Source of the DNA: Tropicibacter sp. R16_0
GTDB lineage: Bacteria > Pseudomonadota > Alphaproteobacteria > Rhodobacterales > Rhodobacteraceae
NCBI RefSeq assembly: GCF_017743935.1
Contig: NZ_JAGHRE010000007.1
Coordinates: 248,001-312,000 of the forward strand
Length of the DNA: 64,000 nt
Direction of reading: 5' to 3'
The number at the start of each line of letters is the position of its first letter. The first letter of the stretch is position 1. The notes beneath the pieces were generated by a model. It was not told the origin of the DNA. It did not search any database and saw nothing but the letters and a program-made list of their open reading frames with translations. The position numbers and the translations under genes are program-made. Below, one piece after another: positions 25,953-35,275 of this stretch.

Positions 25953-27179
25953 ATGTATGATTTTGCTGCCTTCTGGGACTGGGCCGCCTTTGCGGTGCGC
26001 TGGTTGCACGTGATCACGGCGATGGCCTGGATTGGCTCGTCCTTCTACTTCATTGCCTTGGACTTGGGCCTGCGCAAAGCGCCTGACCTGCCGCCTGGCG
26101 CCCATGGTGAGGAATGGCAGGTGCACGGCGGCGGTTTCTATCACATCCGCAAATACCTAGTGGCCCCCGAACAGATGCCCGAGCATCTGACCTGGTTCAA
26201 ATGGGAGAGCTATACGACCTGGCTGAGCGGCGCGGCGCTGTTGATGATCGTCTACTGGGTTGGCGGTGAGCTCTACCTGATCGACGCCAACAAGGCCGAT
26301 CTGGCCCTGTGGCAGGGTATCGCGATCTCGGCTGCTTCGCTGACCATTGGGTGGCTGATCTACGATTTTCTCTGCAAATCCGGTCTGGGAGAGCGCCCCA
26401 CCCTGTTGATGATCCTGCTATTTGTCCTGCTGGTGATCATGGGTTGGGGATACAATCAGATCTTCACCGGGCGCGCGATGATGCTGCATCTGGGGGCCTT
26501 TACGGCGACCATCATGACGGCCAACGTGTTTTTCATCATCATGCCGAACCAGCGCATTGTGGTGGACGATCTGAAAAATGGCCGGACGCCCGATCCGAAA
26601 TACGGCAAGATCGCCAAGCTGCGCTCGACCCACAACAACTATCTGACGCTGCCGGTCGTATTCCTGATGCTCAGCAATCATTATCCGCTGGCCTTTGCCA
26701 CCGAATACAACTGGATCATCGCCAGCCTTGTGTTCCTTATGGGCGTGACCATCCGGCACTATTTCAACTCGATGCACGCAGGGCTTGGAAAACCCAACTG
26801 GACCTGGATGGTAACCGCGCTGCTGTTCATCGCGATCATCTGGCTCTCGACCGCCCCGATGCACCAAACACTCGAGGAGGCCGAGGCCAAACCCCTGACC
26901 CCCTACGAGCAGAAGTTTGCAGAGGCGGACGGGTTTGAAGAGGCGCATGAGATCGTTCTGGGCCGGTGTTCAATGTGTCATGCCCGCGAGCCGTTCTGGG
27001 ATGGCATCCTGTGGGCGCCCAAGGGCGTCCTGCTGGAAACCGAGGCTGATATCGCGCGCAATGCGCAAGCCATCTATCTACAGGCCGGGATCACACATGC
27101 GATGCCGCCTGCAAACATCACCTACATGGAAGACGAAGACCGGCTGGCAATCGTCAAGTGGTTCAACAGCGTCAACTGA
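25953..27179 (+). CDS. puuD: Urate hydroxylase PuuD with C-terminal cytochrome c domain
   Basis: The 408-residue integral membrane enzyme oxidises urate to 5-hydroxyisourate, replacing the soluble uricase. The first 300 residues have about eight membrane segments with conserved histidines (VRWLHVITAMAWIG, HGGGFYHIRKY, RHYFNSMHAG). The C-terminal part is a c-type cytochrome domain with haem motif Cys339-Ser-Met-Cys-His343. The domain probably passes electrons to the respiratory chain, so no peroxide is made. It starts the urate pathway completed by uraH and puuE-uraD next door. Confidence 0.95.
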   Translation: MYDFAAFWDWAAFAVRWLHVITAMAWIGSSFYFIALDLGLRKAPDLPPGAHGEEWQVHGGGFYHIRKYLVAPEQMPEHLTWFKWESYTTWLSGAALLMIVYWVGGELYLIDANKADLALWQGIAISAASLTIGWLIYDFLCKSGLGERPTLLMILLFVLLVIMGWGYNQIFTGRAMMLHLGAFTATIMTANVFFIIMPNQRIVVDDLKNGRTPDPKYGKIAKLRSTHNNYLTLPVVFLMLSNHYPLAFATEYNWIIASLVFLMGVTIRHYFNSMHAGLGKPNWTWMVTALLFIAIIWLSTAPMHQTLEEAEAKPLTPYEQKFAEADGFEEAHEIVLGRCSMCHAREPFWDGILWAPKGVLLETEADIARNAQAIYLQAGITHAMPPANITYMEDEDRLAIVKWFNSVN

Positions 27180-27350
27180 AAGCGGTCCGTTTCAGCCTCA
27201 CCCCAATTTTGCGTAAACCACAATCTATAGAGGATATGTGGCGCAATTTCCCCCTCCTCCCCCCGCATCTTGTGTGCTATTCAAAATCCTGAAGGCAACG
27301 TCGTAGAACCGGCGTGCCGGTGCGAGTTCGGGCAGTCTGGAGCCACAGGG

Positions 27351-29156
27351 ATGAGATCAAGCGGCCGTTTCGGCGCCGTGTTGCGCGGCATGACACTTGC
27401 GTGTGGGCTTTGCCTGCCATCCATGGCCTTGGCCATGGAAACCGCTCTCGTGGCGCCGGGTGCCTCAGAAGATCTGACCGAACGCCTGACCAGCAGTTCT
27501 TTGGCCTTGGGGGCCGAGCGGCACGGATTGACCGAACCGATTGAAGTGTTGTCCGCCGCGCTGTCAGATTATCGCACCCTGGTGCAGGTGCTTTACGACG
27601 AAGGATTTTTCAGCCCCGTTGTCAGCGTCAAGCTGGACGGGCGCGAAGCCGCAAACATAGATCCGCTGCGCATCCCGAACCAGATCAACCGGATCGACAT
27701 TACCGTTCAAACCGGCCCCCAGTTCAAATTCGGCAAGACCGAAATCTCGCCCATCACGCCGGAAACCGAGCTGCCCGAAGGCTATGCGCCGGGCCAGACG
27801 GCCACCACCGGGGCGATCCGCGATGCGGCCTCGGCCGGGATCGTGGGATGGCGCGACGCAGGCTACGCCAAGGCCAAGGTTGGCGATCAACGCATCACGG
27901 CCCGCCACCGCGACGCGCAGCTTGATTCGGACATCGACCTGTTGCCCGGACCCAAACTGAGGTTCGGCAAAATGCACATTTCGGGCACCTCGGACGTGCG
28001 TCACGAGGCATTGCGGCGGATTGCAGGTTTCCCGACCGGCGAGGTGTACAGTCCTGCGGGTGTGCAAAAGGTCGGGACGCGCCTGCGACGCACCGGCACC
28101 TTCAATTCCGTCACCTTGCGGGAACGCGATGTTCCGAACCCTGATGGCACGCTTGATTTTGACGCAGAATTCGAAGACCTGCCCAAGCGCCGTCTGACCT
28201 TTGGCGTAGAAGTCAAATCGACCGCAGGTCTGGACCTGACCGCGACCTGGATGCACCGCAACGTGTTCAACAATGCCAACCGCTTCCGGTTCGAGGCCAA
28301 CATCCGGAACATCGGCGGCACAGAAGATATCGACGGTCGCGTCGGTTTTCGTCTGGACCAGCCTGACAAATTGGGCCCCGATGACAGCATCTTCTACATC
28401 GGCAACCTCGAGCGCCGAAACCGGACCCACTATAAGGTCACAAGCGCGCAATTGGGTGTAGGTGCCCGGCGCACCTTCTCGGAACAGCTCTATGCCGAGG
28501 CCTGGTTTGGGTTCAACTATGCCTCATCCGACGACGCCTTCGGGACAGACCGCCGATTCCGCTATCTGATCCTGCCCGTGCGGTCCGAATGGGACAAACG
28601 CGACAATCCGGTCAGCGCGACCAAGGGGTTTTACATCGACGCGCGGTTCACGCCCTATGCCGGGCTGAGCGGAACCGAAAGCGGCGCGCGGTTCTTTGTG
28701 GATGGGCGCGGATATTGGGACGTGACATCAAACGGCGGCATCATTTTGGCTGGTCGCCTGCAATTGGGGTCAGTTGTCGGGTCTTCGCAGGCCGGGACGT
28801 CGCCTGAACTTCTGTTCTACTCGGGCGGTGCCGGAACCGTACGCGGCCAGCCATACGAATCTCTCGGCACTCCGGTAGGCACCGGGATTGCGGGCGGGCG
28901 CTCGTTCCTGGGTGTGTCGGCCGAGGTGCGCGGGCGCGTGACCGAAAAGATCTCGCTCGTCGGGTTTTATGACATTGGCCTGATCGACGCCAAATCCTTT
29001 GTCACATCCAATTCGTCCCGCCATGCCGGTGCCGGTTTGGGTGTGCGTTACGATCTGGGCGGGTTTGGTCCGCTGCGCGTGGACTTGGCTTTGCCGGTCG
29101 AGGGTTCCACGGGCGACGGGTTGCAGTTTTACATTGGTATCGGGCAGGCCTTCTGA
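27351..29156 (+). CDS. tamA: TamA-like outer-membrane assembly factor
   Basis: The 601-residue protein has a signal peptide ending near ALA. POTRA-like domains occupy about residues 30-270 (RIDITVQTGPQFKFGKTEIS and LRFGKMHISGTSDV), and a C-terminal Omp85 beta-barrel holds the family motif GAGTVRGQPYESLG and a terminal phenylalanine (IGIGQAF). TamA with TamB moves beta-barrel proteins or phospholipids across the envelope. Its TGA overlaps the ATG of tamB. An earlier in-frame start at 27270 lacks a signal peptide. Confidence 0.93.
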   Translation: MRSSGRFGAVLRGMTLACGLCLPSMALAMETALVAPGASEDLTERLTSSSLALGAERHGLTEPIEVLSAALSDYRTLVQVLYDEGFFSPVVSVKLDGREAANIDPLRIPNQINRIDITVQTGPQFKFGKTEISPITPETELPEGYAPGQTATTGAIRDAASAGIVGWRDAGYAKAKVGDQRITARHRDAQLDSDIDLLPGPKLRFGKMHISGTSDVRHEALRRIAGFPTGEVYSPAGVQKVGTRLRRTGTFNSVTLRERDVPNPDGTLDFDAEFEDLPKRRLTFGVEVKSTAGLDLTATWMHRNVFNNANRFRFEANIRNIGGTEDIDGRVGFRLDQPDKLGPDDSIFYIGNLERRNRTHYKVTSAQLGVGARRTFSEQLYAEAWFGFNYASSDDAFGTDRRFRYLILPVRSEWDKRDNPVSATKGFYIDARFTPYAGLSGTESGARFFVDGRGYWDVTSNGGIILAGRLQLGSVVGSSQAGTSPELLFYSGGAGTVRGQPYESLGTPVGTGIAGGRSFLGVSAEVRGRVTEKISLVGFYDIGLIDAKSFVTSNSSRHAGAGLGVRYDLGGFGPLRVDLALPVEGSTGDGLQFYIGIGQAF

Positions 29157-32100
29157 TGAAACGTTCCTCTAGCTACCTTCTGACTGCCAGCACCTGCGTC
29201 GCGTTGACCGTATCAGCGCCGGCTTGGACGCAAGAGGATGAGGAATCAGGCGGCATCCTCGTCGATTTCCTTGAAGATACCCTGTCTGGCGAAGGTCGCC
29301 AGATTCAGGTGCGCGGCATCGAAGGCGCCCTGAGCGCCAAGGCGACCATCGAACAGATCGTGGTGTCTGACGACGATGGTCCCTGGCTCACGATCAACGA
29401 CGCGGTGCTGGACTGGAACCGTCTGGCCCTGATCCGGGGGCGGTTTTCGGTCAACGAGCTGACGGCGCGTGAAATTCGCGTCGACCGAGCGCCTGCCCCA
29501 ACGACGCAGGCCGAACCCCTGCCGGATGCAGGCACACAGCCGTTTCAATTGCCGGAACTGCCGGTGGCCATCGAGATTGGCGAAATTCGCGTGGACACCT
29601 TGGGTCTGGGCGAGCCGCTGATCGGACTTGCGGCCGAGCTCAAGGTGCAGGGCGACATGACCCTCGCCGACGGGACACTGGACACAAATCTGGCCATTAC
29701 CCGCCTGGACCGACCCGGCGACGCCATCGAATTGAAAGCCGGGTTCCAGAACGAAACCAGCCAGATCGCGCTGGACCTGCAGGTGATCGAGGATGCGGGC
29801 GGGTTGATCTCGACCGCGCTGCAAATGCCGGGTCAACCGCCACTGTTGCTGACCGCCAAGGGCGAAGGCCCATTGACGGACTTTACCGCCGATCTGTCCC
29901 TGGCCAGCGATGATGCCGAGCGTGTAGCGGGCCAGGTGCGTCTGCGCGGCGTACCTTTTGGCGCGGACGAGACACAAAACAGCATTGCCTTCAGCGCCGA
30001 TCTGGGCGGCGATGTCACACCGTTCCTGGAAGAAGAGTTCGACACCTTCTTTGGCACCGACACGCAGCTGCAAGTCGAGGGCATCAGTGACCCGGACGGG
30101 CATCTGGCGATCTCGCAGCTTGAGGTGTCGTCTGACGCGCTCAAGCTCAAGGGTGAGCTGGACATGGCCGCAGGCGGGGTGCTGAACAAGGTGGCGCTGC
30201 AGGGCCGTATCACACCGCCAACGGGCGACCGGGTTGTCCTGCCAGTTGCTGATCCGCGCATCACGCTGGAGGCCGCGCAGTTTTCCGCCCTGCTCAACCG
30301 CGAATTGGGCAATCACTGGGACCTGAGCCTTACGGCGAATGCACTTGAAACCCCTGACGTCGTGGTGAAACAGGCCCGTATCACGGGCCAAGGCACCTTG
30401 GATCAGGGGGAGGCGATGGACCTGCGCGGCGATGTGCAGGCGCTCTTGAACGGGTTGGCCTTTTCCGATCCCGCGCTCAATCAGGCGGTTGGCCGCTCGA
30501 TCACGCTTGATGGGTTCTTTGATCTGGTCAGCGGCAACAATCTGAACCTCAGCGATGTCGTAATCAGCGGCTCGGACTATACCGCGACGGCCAACGCCGA
30601 GATCAGCGGCCTGCAAAGCGGTTTCGAAGTGGACGGAACGGTCAATGTCGAAGCCAGTGACCTGTCGCGTTTTTCCGGTGTGGCGCAGCGCGATCTGGCA
30701 GGAACAGTCACCGCCGATCTGACCGGTAAGGGCGCTCCCCTGGGGGGCAGTTTTGACTTCCAGCTTGATGTCGAAGGAAACGGGCTGAAATCCGGAATGC
30801 CCGAGATCGACCCGATCATCGCCGGGCGCACAACCATCGCCTTGGACGCCGTGCGCGACCAGCAAGGGCTTGAGGTGCGCAACCTGACGGTCGAAGGACG
30901 GACCCTGCGGGCTGAGGCTGCGGCCAAGCTGACCGGGACAGACGGGGCCTTTGCGCTGGATGGCTCGGCCCAGGTCGAGGCAGAGGATCTGTCCGTCTTT
31001 TCTGCTCTGGCCGGGCAGGAATTGGCGGGGCAGGTGCAAGCAAACGTCACCGGCAAAGGCGACATGGCGAACCAGCATTTCGATGTGAAACTGAACGCCA
31101 ACGCGCAGGACCTGAAAAGCGGCATGCCCGAGATCGACCCACTGATCACCGGCCGCACCACCATCGTGCTGGATGCCAAGCGGGATGACACAGGTCTGGA
31201 CGTGCGCCAGTTCTCGCTCGATGGCAAAGCCGTGACCGCCGAGGCCGTCGCCAAGCTGACCGGCACCGAAGGCGCCTATGCGCTCAGCGGGAATGCCGCG
31301 GTCAATGCACCTGACTTGTCGTTGTTCTCGGCTCTCGCCGGGCAAGACCTGACCGGCAACCTGCAAGCCAAAGCTGCCGGGTCCGGGGATCTGGCAAGCC
31401 GTCATTTTGATGTGCAACTGAACGCCACGGCGCGCGACGTCACCAGCGGCATCGAACAAGTCGACGCGTTGATCCAGGGCCGCACCACGTTGGCGCTGGA
31501 CGCAGCCAATGCCGATGCGGGCCTGCACATCCGGAACTTTGATCTGAACGGCTCAGCCCTCAGCGCTCAGGCGAGCGGCAACCTGCAAGAGACCAATGGC
31601 TCGATCCAGTTCAAGGCCGCTCTGGACGAGCTCAAGCGTGTCATCCCCACCCTGTCAGGGCCCCTGACCTTGAACGGGGATGTGAAACCAACCGGCAACG
31701 GGCTGACCGGCACTGTCAAGATCGACGGCCCCGAAGCCTCAACCGTGGCGTTGAACGGAACCGTGGAAACCGACGGCTCTGCTGATCTGAACTTCGACGC
31801 CAGCCTGCAACGGTTGGAGCGTATCGTGCCTGAACTGGTCGGCGCACTCACCGCCAAGGGCAACGCCAAACGCAACAATGGCGTTTGGGAGATCGACGCA
31901 GATGCCACCGGCCCCTCAGGCCTGACCAGCAAAGTCGCAGGCAGCTTCGACGAAGGGTCCGGGCAAGCGGATGTCACAGCCAAGGGCACCATTGGATTGG
32001 GTATCGCCAACCTGTTCATATCGCCCAATTCCATCGATGGCTCCGCACAATACGACCTGGCACTGAAAGGCACGCCGAGCGTCGAGGCCATTACCGGCAC

Positions 32101-33250
32101 GATCACCACCTCTGGCACAACAGTCGCCGTTCCGTCCGCCGGTCAGACCCTGACCAACATCGGCGGGCAGGTTGCCCTGGCAAACGGCAGCGCCACGATC
32201 GGGATCACCGGCGGGCTGCGAGCCGGCGGCACGTTCAACGTCAGCGGCCCTGTTGAATTGGCGCCCCCTTTCAACGGGCGGATTGCGCTGCAACTCAACG
32301 AATTGGTCCTGACCGACAACGTGTTCTTTGAAACCTCGGCGAACGGCCAGATCACCATGTCCGGCCCGCTTGCAGGCAACAGCGCCATTGCCGGGCAAAT
32401 CGTCTTTGGCGAAACAAACATCGACCTCTCGGCCGCCTCGGGCGCAGTTGGGGCCGCCCCGATCCCAGAAATCCGCCACGTCGGGGAAACCGGTGCCCAG
32501 TTCACCACCCGCAAGCGGGCCAAACTGGTACAAACCTCAAGCGGCAGTTCAGGCCCGGTGATTTCCTTGGACGTCAGCCTTCTCGCTCCGTCCAAGGTTT
32601 ATGCTCGCGGACGCGGGTTGCAGGCCGAATTGGGGGGACGCATCTATGTCGGTGGCACCACGGCTGCCATCGCGCCATCAGGTCAGATCGAACTGATCCG
32701 GGGCAACTTCGACATTCTGGGCCGTCGCCTGAAACTGACCAAGGGCATCGTCACCCTGCAAGGCAACTTGACGCCCTATCTGGAGTTCGCCTCGACCACG
32801 ACGACCTCGGACGGGACCGCAACGCTTGAGATTTCCGGCCCCTTGGATGGCCCAGAGATCAAGGTGTATTCCGACCCTGAACGCCCCAGCGAAGAGGCAC
32901 TGGCGATGCTGCTCTTCGGCAATCGGTTCTCCGAGCTTTCGCCCATCGTGATTGCCCAGATGGCTGCCTCTCTGGCGCAGCTCAGCGGTGCGGGCGGCGA
33001 CTCCACCAAGGGTATCCGCGAAGCCACAGGCGCTGATACTGTCGAGGTGGGAACCGATGACAGCGGAGCCGCGCAGTTTGGTGCAGGGGCGTATCTGGCT
33101 GACGGGCTCTATACCGATTTCACCGTCAACACCAAGGGCGAGACCGAATTGAACCTGAATCTGGACGTGACCAACAGTTTCACGCTCAAAGGGACGGTGG
33201 ACAATCAAGGCGAAACCTCAGTCGGAGTGTTCTTTGAACGCGATTACTGA
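29156..33250 (+). CDS. tamB: TamB-like translocation and assembly module protein
   Basis: The 1364-residue protein has an N-terminal signal/anchor (residues 1-25), a long repetitive beta-rich region and the C-terminal DUF490/TamB domain (GGRIYVGGTTAAIAPSG, LLFGNRFSELSPIVIAQMAA, TDFTVNTKGETELNLNLDV). It should span the periplasm as a beta-taco bridge to TamA, encoded just upstream with a one-base overlap. Three near-identical 109-residue units lie at residues 503-611, 612-720 and 721-829, suggesting recent internal duplication. Confidence 0.93.
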   Translation: MKRSSSYLLTASTCVALTVSAPAWTQEDEESGGILVDFLEDTLSGEGRQIQVRGIEGALSAKATIEQIVVSDDDGPWLTINDAVLDWNRLALIRGRFSVNELTAREIRVDRAPAPTTQAEPLPDAGTQPFQLPELPVAIEIGEIRVDTLGLGEPLIGLAAELKVQGDMTLADGTLDTNLAITRLDRPGDAIELKAGFQNETSQIALDLQVIEDAGGLISTALQMPGQPPLLLTAKGEGPLTDFTADLSLASDDAERVAGQVRLRGVPFGADETQNSIAFSADLGGDVTPFLEEEFDTFFGTDTQLQVEGISDPDGHLAISQLEVSSDALKLKGELDMAAGGVLNKVALQGRITPPTGDRVVLPVADPRITLEAAQFSALLNRELGNHWDLSLTANALETPDVVVKQARITGQGTLDQGEAMDLRGDVQALLNGLAFSDPALNQAVGRSITLDGFFDLVSGNNLNLSDVVISGSDYTATANAEISGLQSGFEVDGTVNVEASDLSRFSGVAQRDLAGTVTADLTGKGAPLGGSFDFQLDVEGNGLKSGMPEIDPIIAGRTTIALDAVRDQQGLEVRNLTVEGRTLRAEAAAKLTGTDGAFALDGSAQVEAEDLSVFSALAGQELAGQVQANVTGKGDMANQHFDVKLNANAQDLKSGMPEIDPLITGRTTIVLDAKRDDTGLDVRQFSLDGKAVTAEAVAKLTGTEGAYALSGNAAVNAPDLSLFSALAGQDLTGNLQAKAAGSGDLASRHFDVQLNATARDVTSGIEQVDALIQGRTTLALDAANADAGLHIRNFDLNGSALSAQASGNLQETNGSIQFKAALDELKRVIPTLSGPLTLNGDVKPTGNGLTGTVKIDGPEASTVALNGTVETDGSADLNFDASLQRLERIVPELVGALTAKGNAKRNNGVWEIDADATGPSGLTSKVAGSFDEGSGQADVTAKGTIGLGIANLFISPNSIDGSAQYDLALKGTPSVEAITGTITTSGTTVAVPSAGQTLTNIGGQVALANGSATIGITGGLRAGGTFNVSGPVELAPPFNGRIALQLNELVLTDNVFFETSANGQITMSGPLAGNSAIAGQIVFGETNIDLSAASGAVGAAPIPEIRHVGETGAQFTTRKRAKLVQTSSGSSGPVISLDVSLLAPSKVYARGRGLQAELGGRIYVGGTTAAIAPSGQIELIRGNFDILGRRLKLTKGIVTLQGNLTPYLEFASTTTTSDGTATLEISGPLDGPEIKVYSDPERPSEEALAMLLFGNRFSELSPIVIAQMAASLAQLSGAGGDSTKGIREATGADTVEVGTDDSGAAQFGAGAYLADGLYTDFTVNTKGETELNLNLDVTNSFTLKGTVDNQGETSVGVFFERDY
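30662..31642 (+). repeat. Three tandem 327-bp units inside tamB
   Basis: Units begin at 30662, 30989 and 31316, exactly 327 bases (109 codons) apart. Shared landmarks are FSALAGQ, SGMPEIDP, GRTTI and AKLTGT. Units 1 and 2 are the most alike; unit 3 has diverged. The length is in frame, so the periplasmic bridge would grow in regular steps. Confidence 0.85.
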
Positions 33251-33323
33251 GGTGTGAAGGCCCGGCGGTTGACCTCACCTCTGCATCGTGGCCTGATCCT
33301 GTCCGAGCAAATCGGAGAGGCCC

Positions 33324-35114
33324 ATGACCTTCACCACCCGCCCCGAGATCACGGGCACCTTTGGTGTTGCAACTTCAACCCATTGGATCGCTTCGGCGGT
33401 TGGCATGGGTGTACTGGAACGGGGCGGCAATGCCTTTGACGCAGCCGCCGCGATGGGGTTTGTGCTGCATGTGGTCGAACCGCATCTGAACGGCCCGCTC
33501 GGCGACATGCCGATGCTGATCAAACCTGCCGGCGATACAGAACCCACAATGGTCTGCGGTCAGGGCGTCGCGCCTGCGCGTGCCACGATTGCCCATTTCA
33601 AGGACCAGGGGCTGGAGTTGATCCCTGGTTCCGGCCTGCTGGCCACAGTGGTGCCCGGTGCATTCGACGCCTGGATGATCACTCTGCGTGATCACGGCTC
33701 GCTCCCCCTGCGCGACATTCTGGAACCGGCCATTCACTATGCGCGCACCGGCCACCCCCTGCTGCCTCGCGTGGCCAACACGATCGCAGGGTTGGCCGAT
33801 TTCTTTGCGGCTGAGTGGCCGACATCGCACGCAACTTGGGTTCCCGGAGGCGCCCTCCCGCAGGCGGGCGCGCTCTTTCGCAACCCGCAGCTCGCGGACA
33901 CTTGGGAACAGGTGCTGTCCGAGGCAGAAACCGTTTCGGGACGCGAGGCGCAGATCGAGGCGGCGCGCAAGGCGTTCTATTCAGGGTTCATTGCCGAAGC
34001 GATCGATGGGTTCGTCGCTGACGCCTGTCTTATGGATGCCAGCGGCACCCCGCACAAGGGTATTCTGACCGGACAGGACATGGCCAATTGGCAGGCCAGT
34101 TACGAAGCGCCCTTGCAGGTGGATTACCACGGGTGGACCGTGTGGAAGGGTGGCCCTTGGACCCAAGGACCGACGTTGTTGCAGTCTCTCAAACTGCTCG
34201 AAGGGCTGCCGCTTGATCAGATGGACCTGAACGGGGCCGATTTTGTGCATCACGTGACCGAGGCCATGAAGCTCGCCTTTGCCGACCGCGAGGCATACTA
34301 CGGCGATCCGTCTTTCACCGAGATCCCGATAGGTCAGCTGTTGTCGGATGGATACGCCGCCGACCGCCGCGCGTTGATCGGGGGCGTGGCCTCAACCGAT
34401 CAGCGCCCCGGTCGTCTTCCCGGGCACGACGCCTGGGTCGAGGCCATGCTGTCTCATGCCGCCCTGTCGCACCAGCCGGGGCACGCCATCGGCGCGGGTG
34501 AGCCGACCATGTCGCACCTGACCGAAAAGCGGGGGGACACGGTGCATCTGGATGTGATCGACCGCTGGGGCAACATGGTGTCGGCCACGCCTTCGGGCGG
34601 GTGGCTGCAATCCTCGCCGGTGGTGCCGGGATTGGGCATGCCGCTGAATTCGCGGGCGCAGATGTTCTGGCTAGAGGACGGGCTGCCGACCTCGTTGGCA
34701 CCGGGCCGTCGCCCTCGCACAACGCTGTCGCCCTCGATGGCGCGTGGGCCTGACGGGGCTGAGTTGGCGTTTGGTACACCCGGCGGCGACCAGCAGGACC
34801 AATGGCAACTGATCTACCTTCTGCGCCTGGTACATGGGGGCTTGAACCTGCAAGAGGGGATCGACGCACCGCTGTTTCACACCGGCCACTTCCAAAGCTC
34901 GTTCTACCCGCGCGAGGTGAACCCCGGCCACCTGATGGTCGAACCCGGGTTTGGGACAGATGTCATCGAAGCCCTACGCGCCAAAGGGCATGCAATAGAA
35001 GTGGCCGAGCCCTGGACCGTCGGTCGGTTAACGGCCGCCAGCCGCGCACCGGACGGACTGTTGCATGCCGCAGCAACCCCACGATTGATGCAGGCCTACG
35101 CTGTGGGGCGTTAA
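33324..35114 (+). CDS. Gamma-glutamyltransferase-family Ntn hydrolase
   Basis: The 596-residue protein belongs to the GGT family, which self-cleaves at a threonine and then transfers or hydrolyses gamma-glutamyl groups. The likely new N-terminus is Thr406 in GDTVHLDVIDRWGNMVS, followed by TPSGGW, NSRAQMFWL and TTLSPSMA. No signal peptide is visible, unlike periplasmic glutathione-degrading GGTs, so a cytosolic role or another gamma-glutamyl amide substrate is likely. It has its own ATG after GGAGAGG, and repeat copy E follows the stop. Confidence 0.9.
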   Translation: MTFTTRPEITGTFGVATSTHWIASAVGMGVLERGGNAFDAAAAMGFVLHVVEPHLNGPLGDMPMLIKPAGDTEPTMVCGQGVAPARATIAHFKDQGLELIPGSGLLATVVPGAFDAWMITLRDHGSLPLRDILEPAIHYARTGHPLLPRVANTIAGLADFFAAEWPTSHATWVPGGALPQAGALFRNPQLADTWEQVLSEAETVSGREAQIEAARKAFYSGFIAEAIDGFVADACLMDASGTPHKGILTGQDMANWQASYEAPLQVDYHGWTVWKGGPWTQGPTLLQSLKLLEGLPLDQMDLNGADFVHHVTEAMKLAFADREAYYGDPSFTEIPIGQLLSDGYAADRRALIGGVASTDQRPGRLPGHDAWVEAMLSHAALSHQPGHAIGAGEPTMSHLTEKRGDTVHLDVIDRWGNMVSATPSGGWLQSSPVVPGLGMPLNSRAQMFWLEDGLPTSLAPGRRPRTTLSPSMARGPDGAELAFGTPGGDQQDQWQLIYLLRLVHGGLNLQEGIDAPLFHTGHFQSSFYPREVNPGHLMVEPGFGTDVIEALRAKGHAIEVAEPWTVGRLTAASRAPDGLLHAAATPRLMQAYAVGR

Positions 35115-35118
35115 CGCC

Positions 35119-35253
35119 CTGCGCGGCCTGTCGGCCTTGCGTCCTGCGGACGGCACGAAGAGGGGGCGGGCCAGGCTCATGCGGGCAAAGCCCGCATGAG
35201 CCTGGCCCAACGGGAGGAGATGTCCCGCAAGGGGCATCGACGACGGGCGGGAG
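35119..35253 (+). repeat. Dispersed palindromic repeat, copy E
   Basis: The outer 36-base segment (35119-35154) is the exact reverse complement of the one in copy B. An 18-bp perfect hairpin (35169-35186 / 35190-35207, loop AAA), the core GGCCCAACGGGAGG (35204-35217), a GCAA-loop hairpin (35221-35236) and the end GACGGGCGGGAG (35242-35253) follow. It lies between convergent ggt-like and oxidoreductase genes. Confidence 0.92.
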
Positions 35254-35275
35254 CGCTTCGAGACTATGGAAGAAA

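Noticed and set aside
29246-31528. A 760-codon open frame on the minus strand opposite tamB.
   Set aside because: Composition shadow of tamB, extended by its internal repeats; no start signal and no family.
30662-31642. Assembly error causing the tamB triplication.
   Set aside because: The units differ at many positions, so they are not a collapsed or duplicated read artefact.
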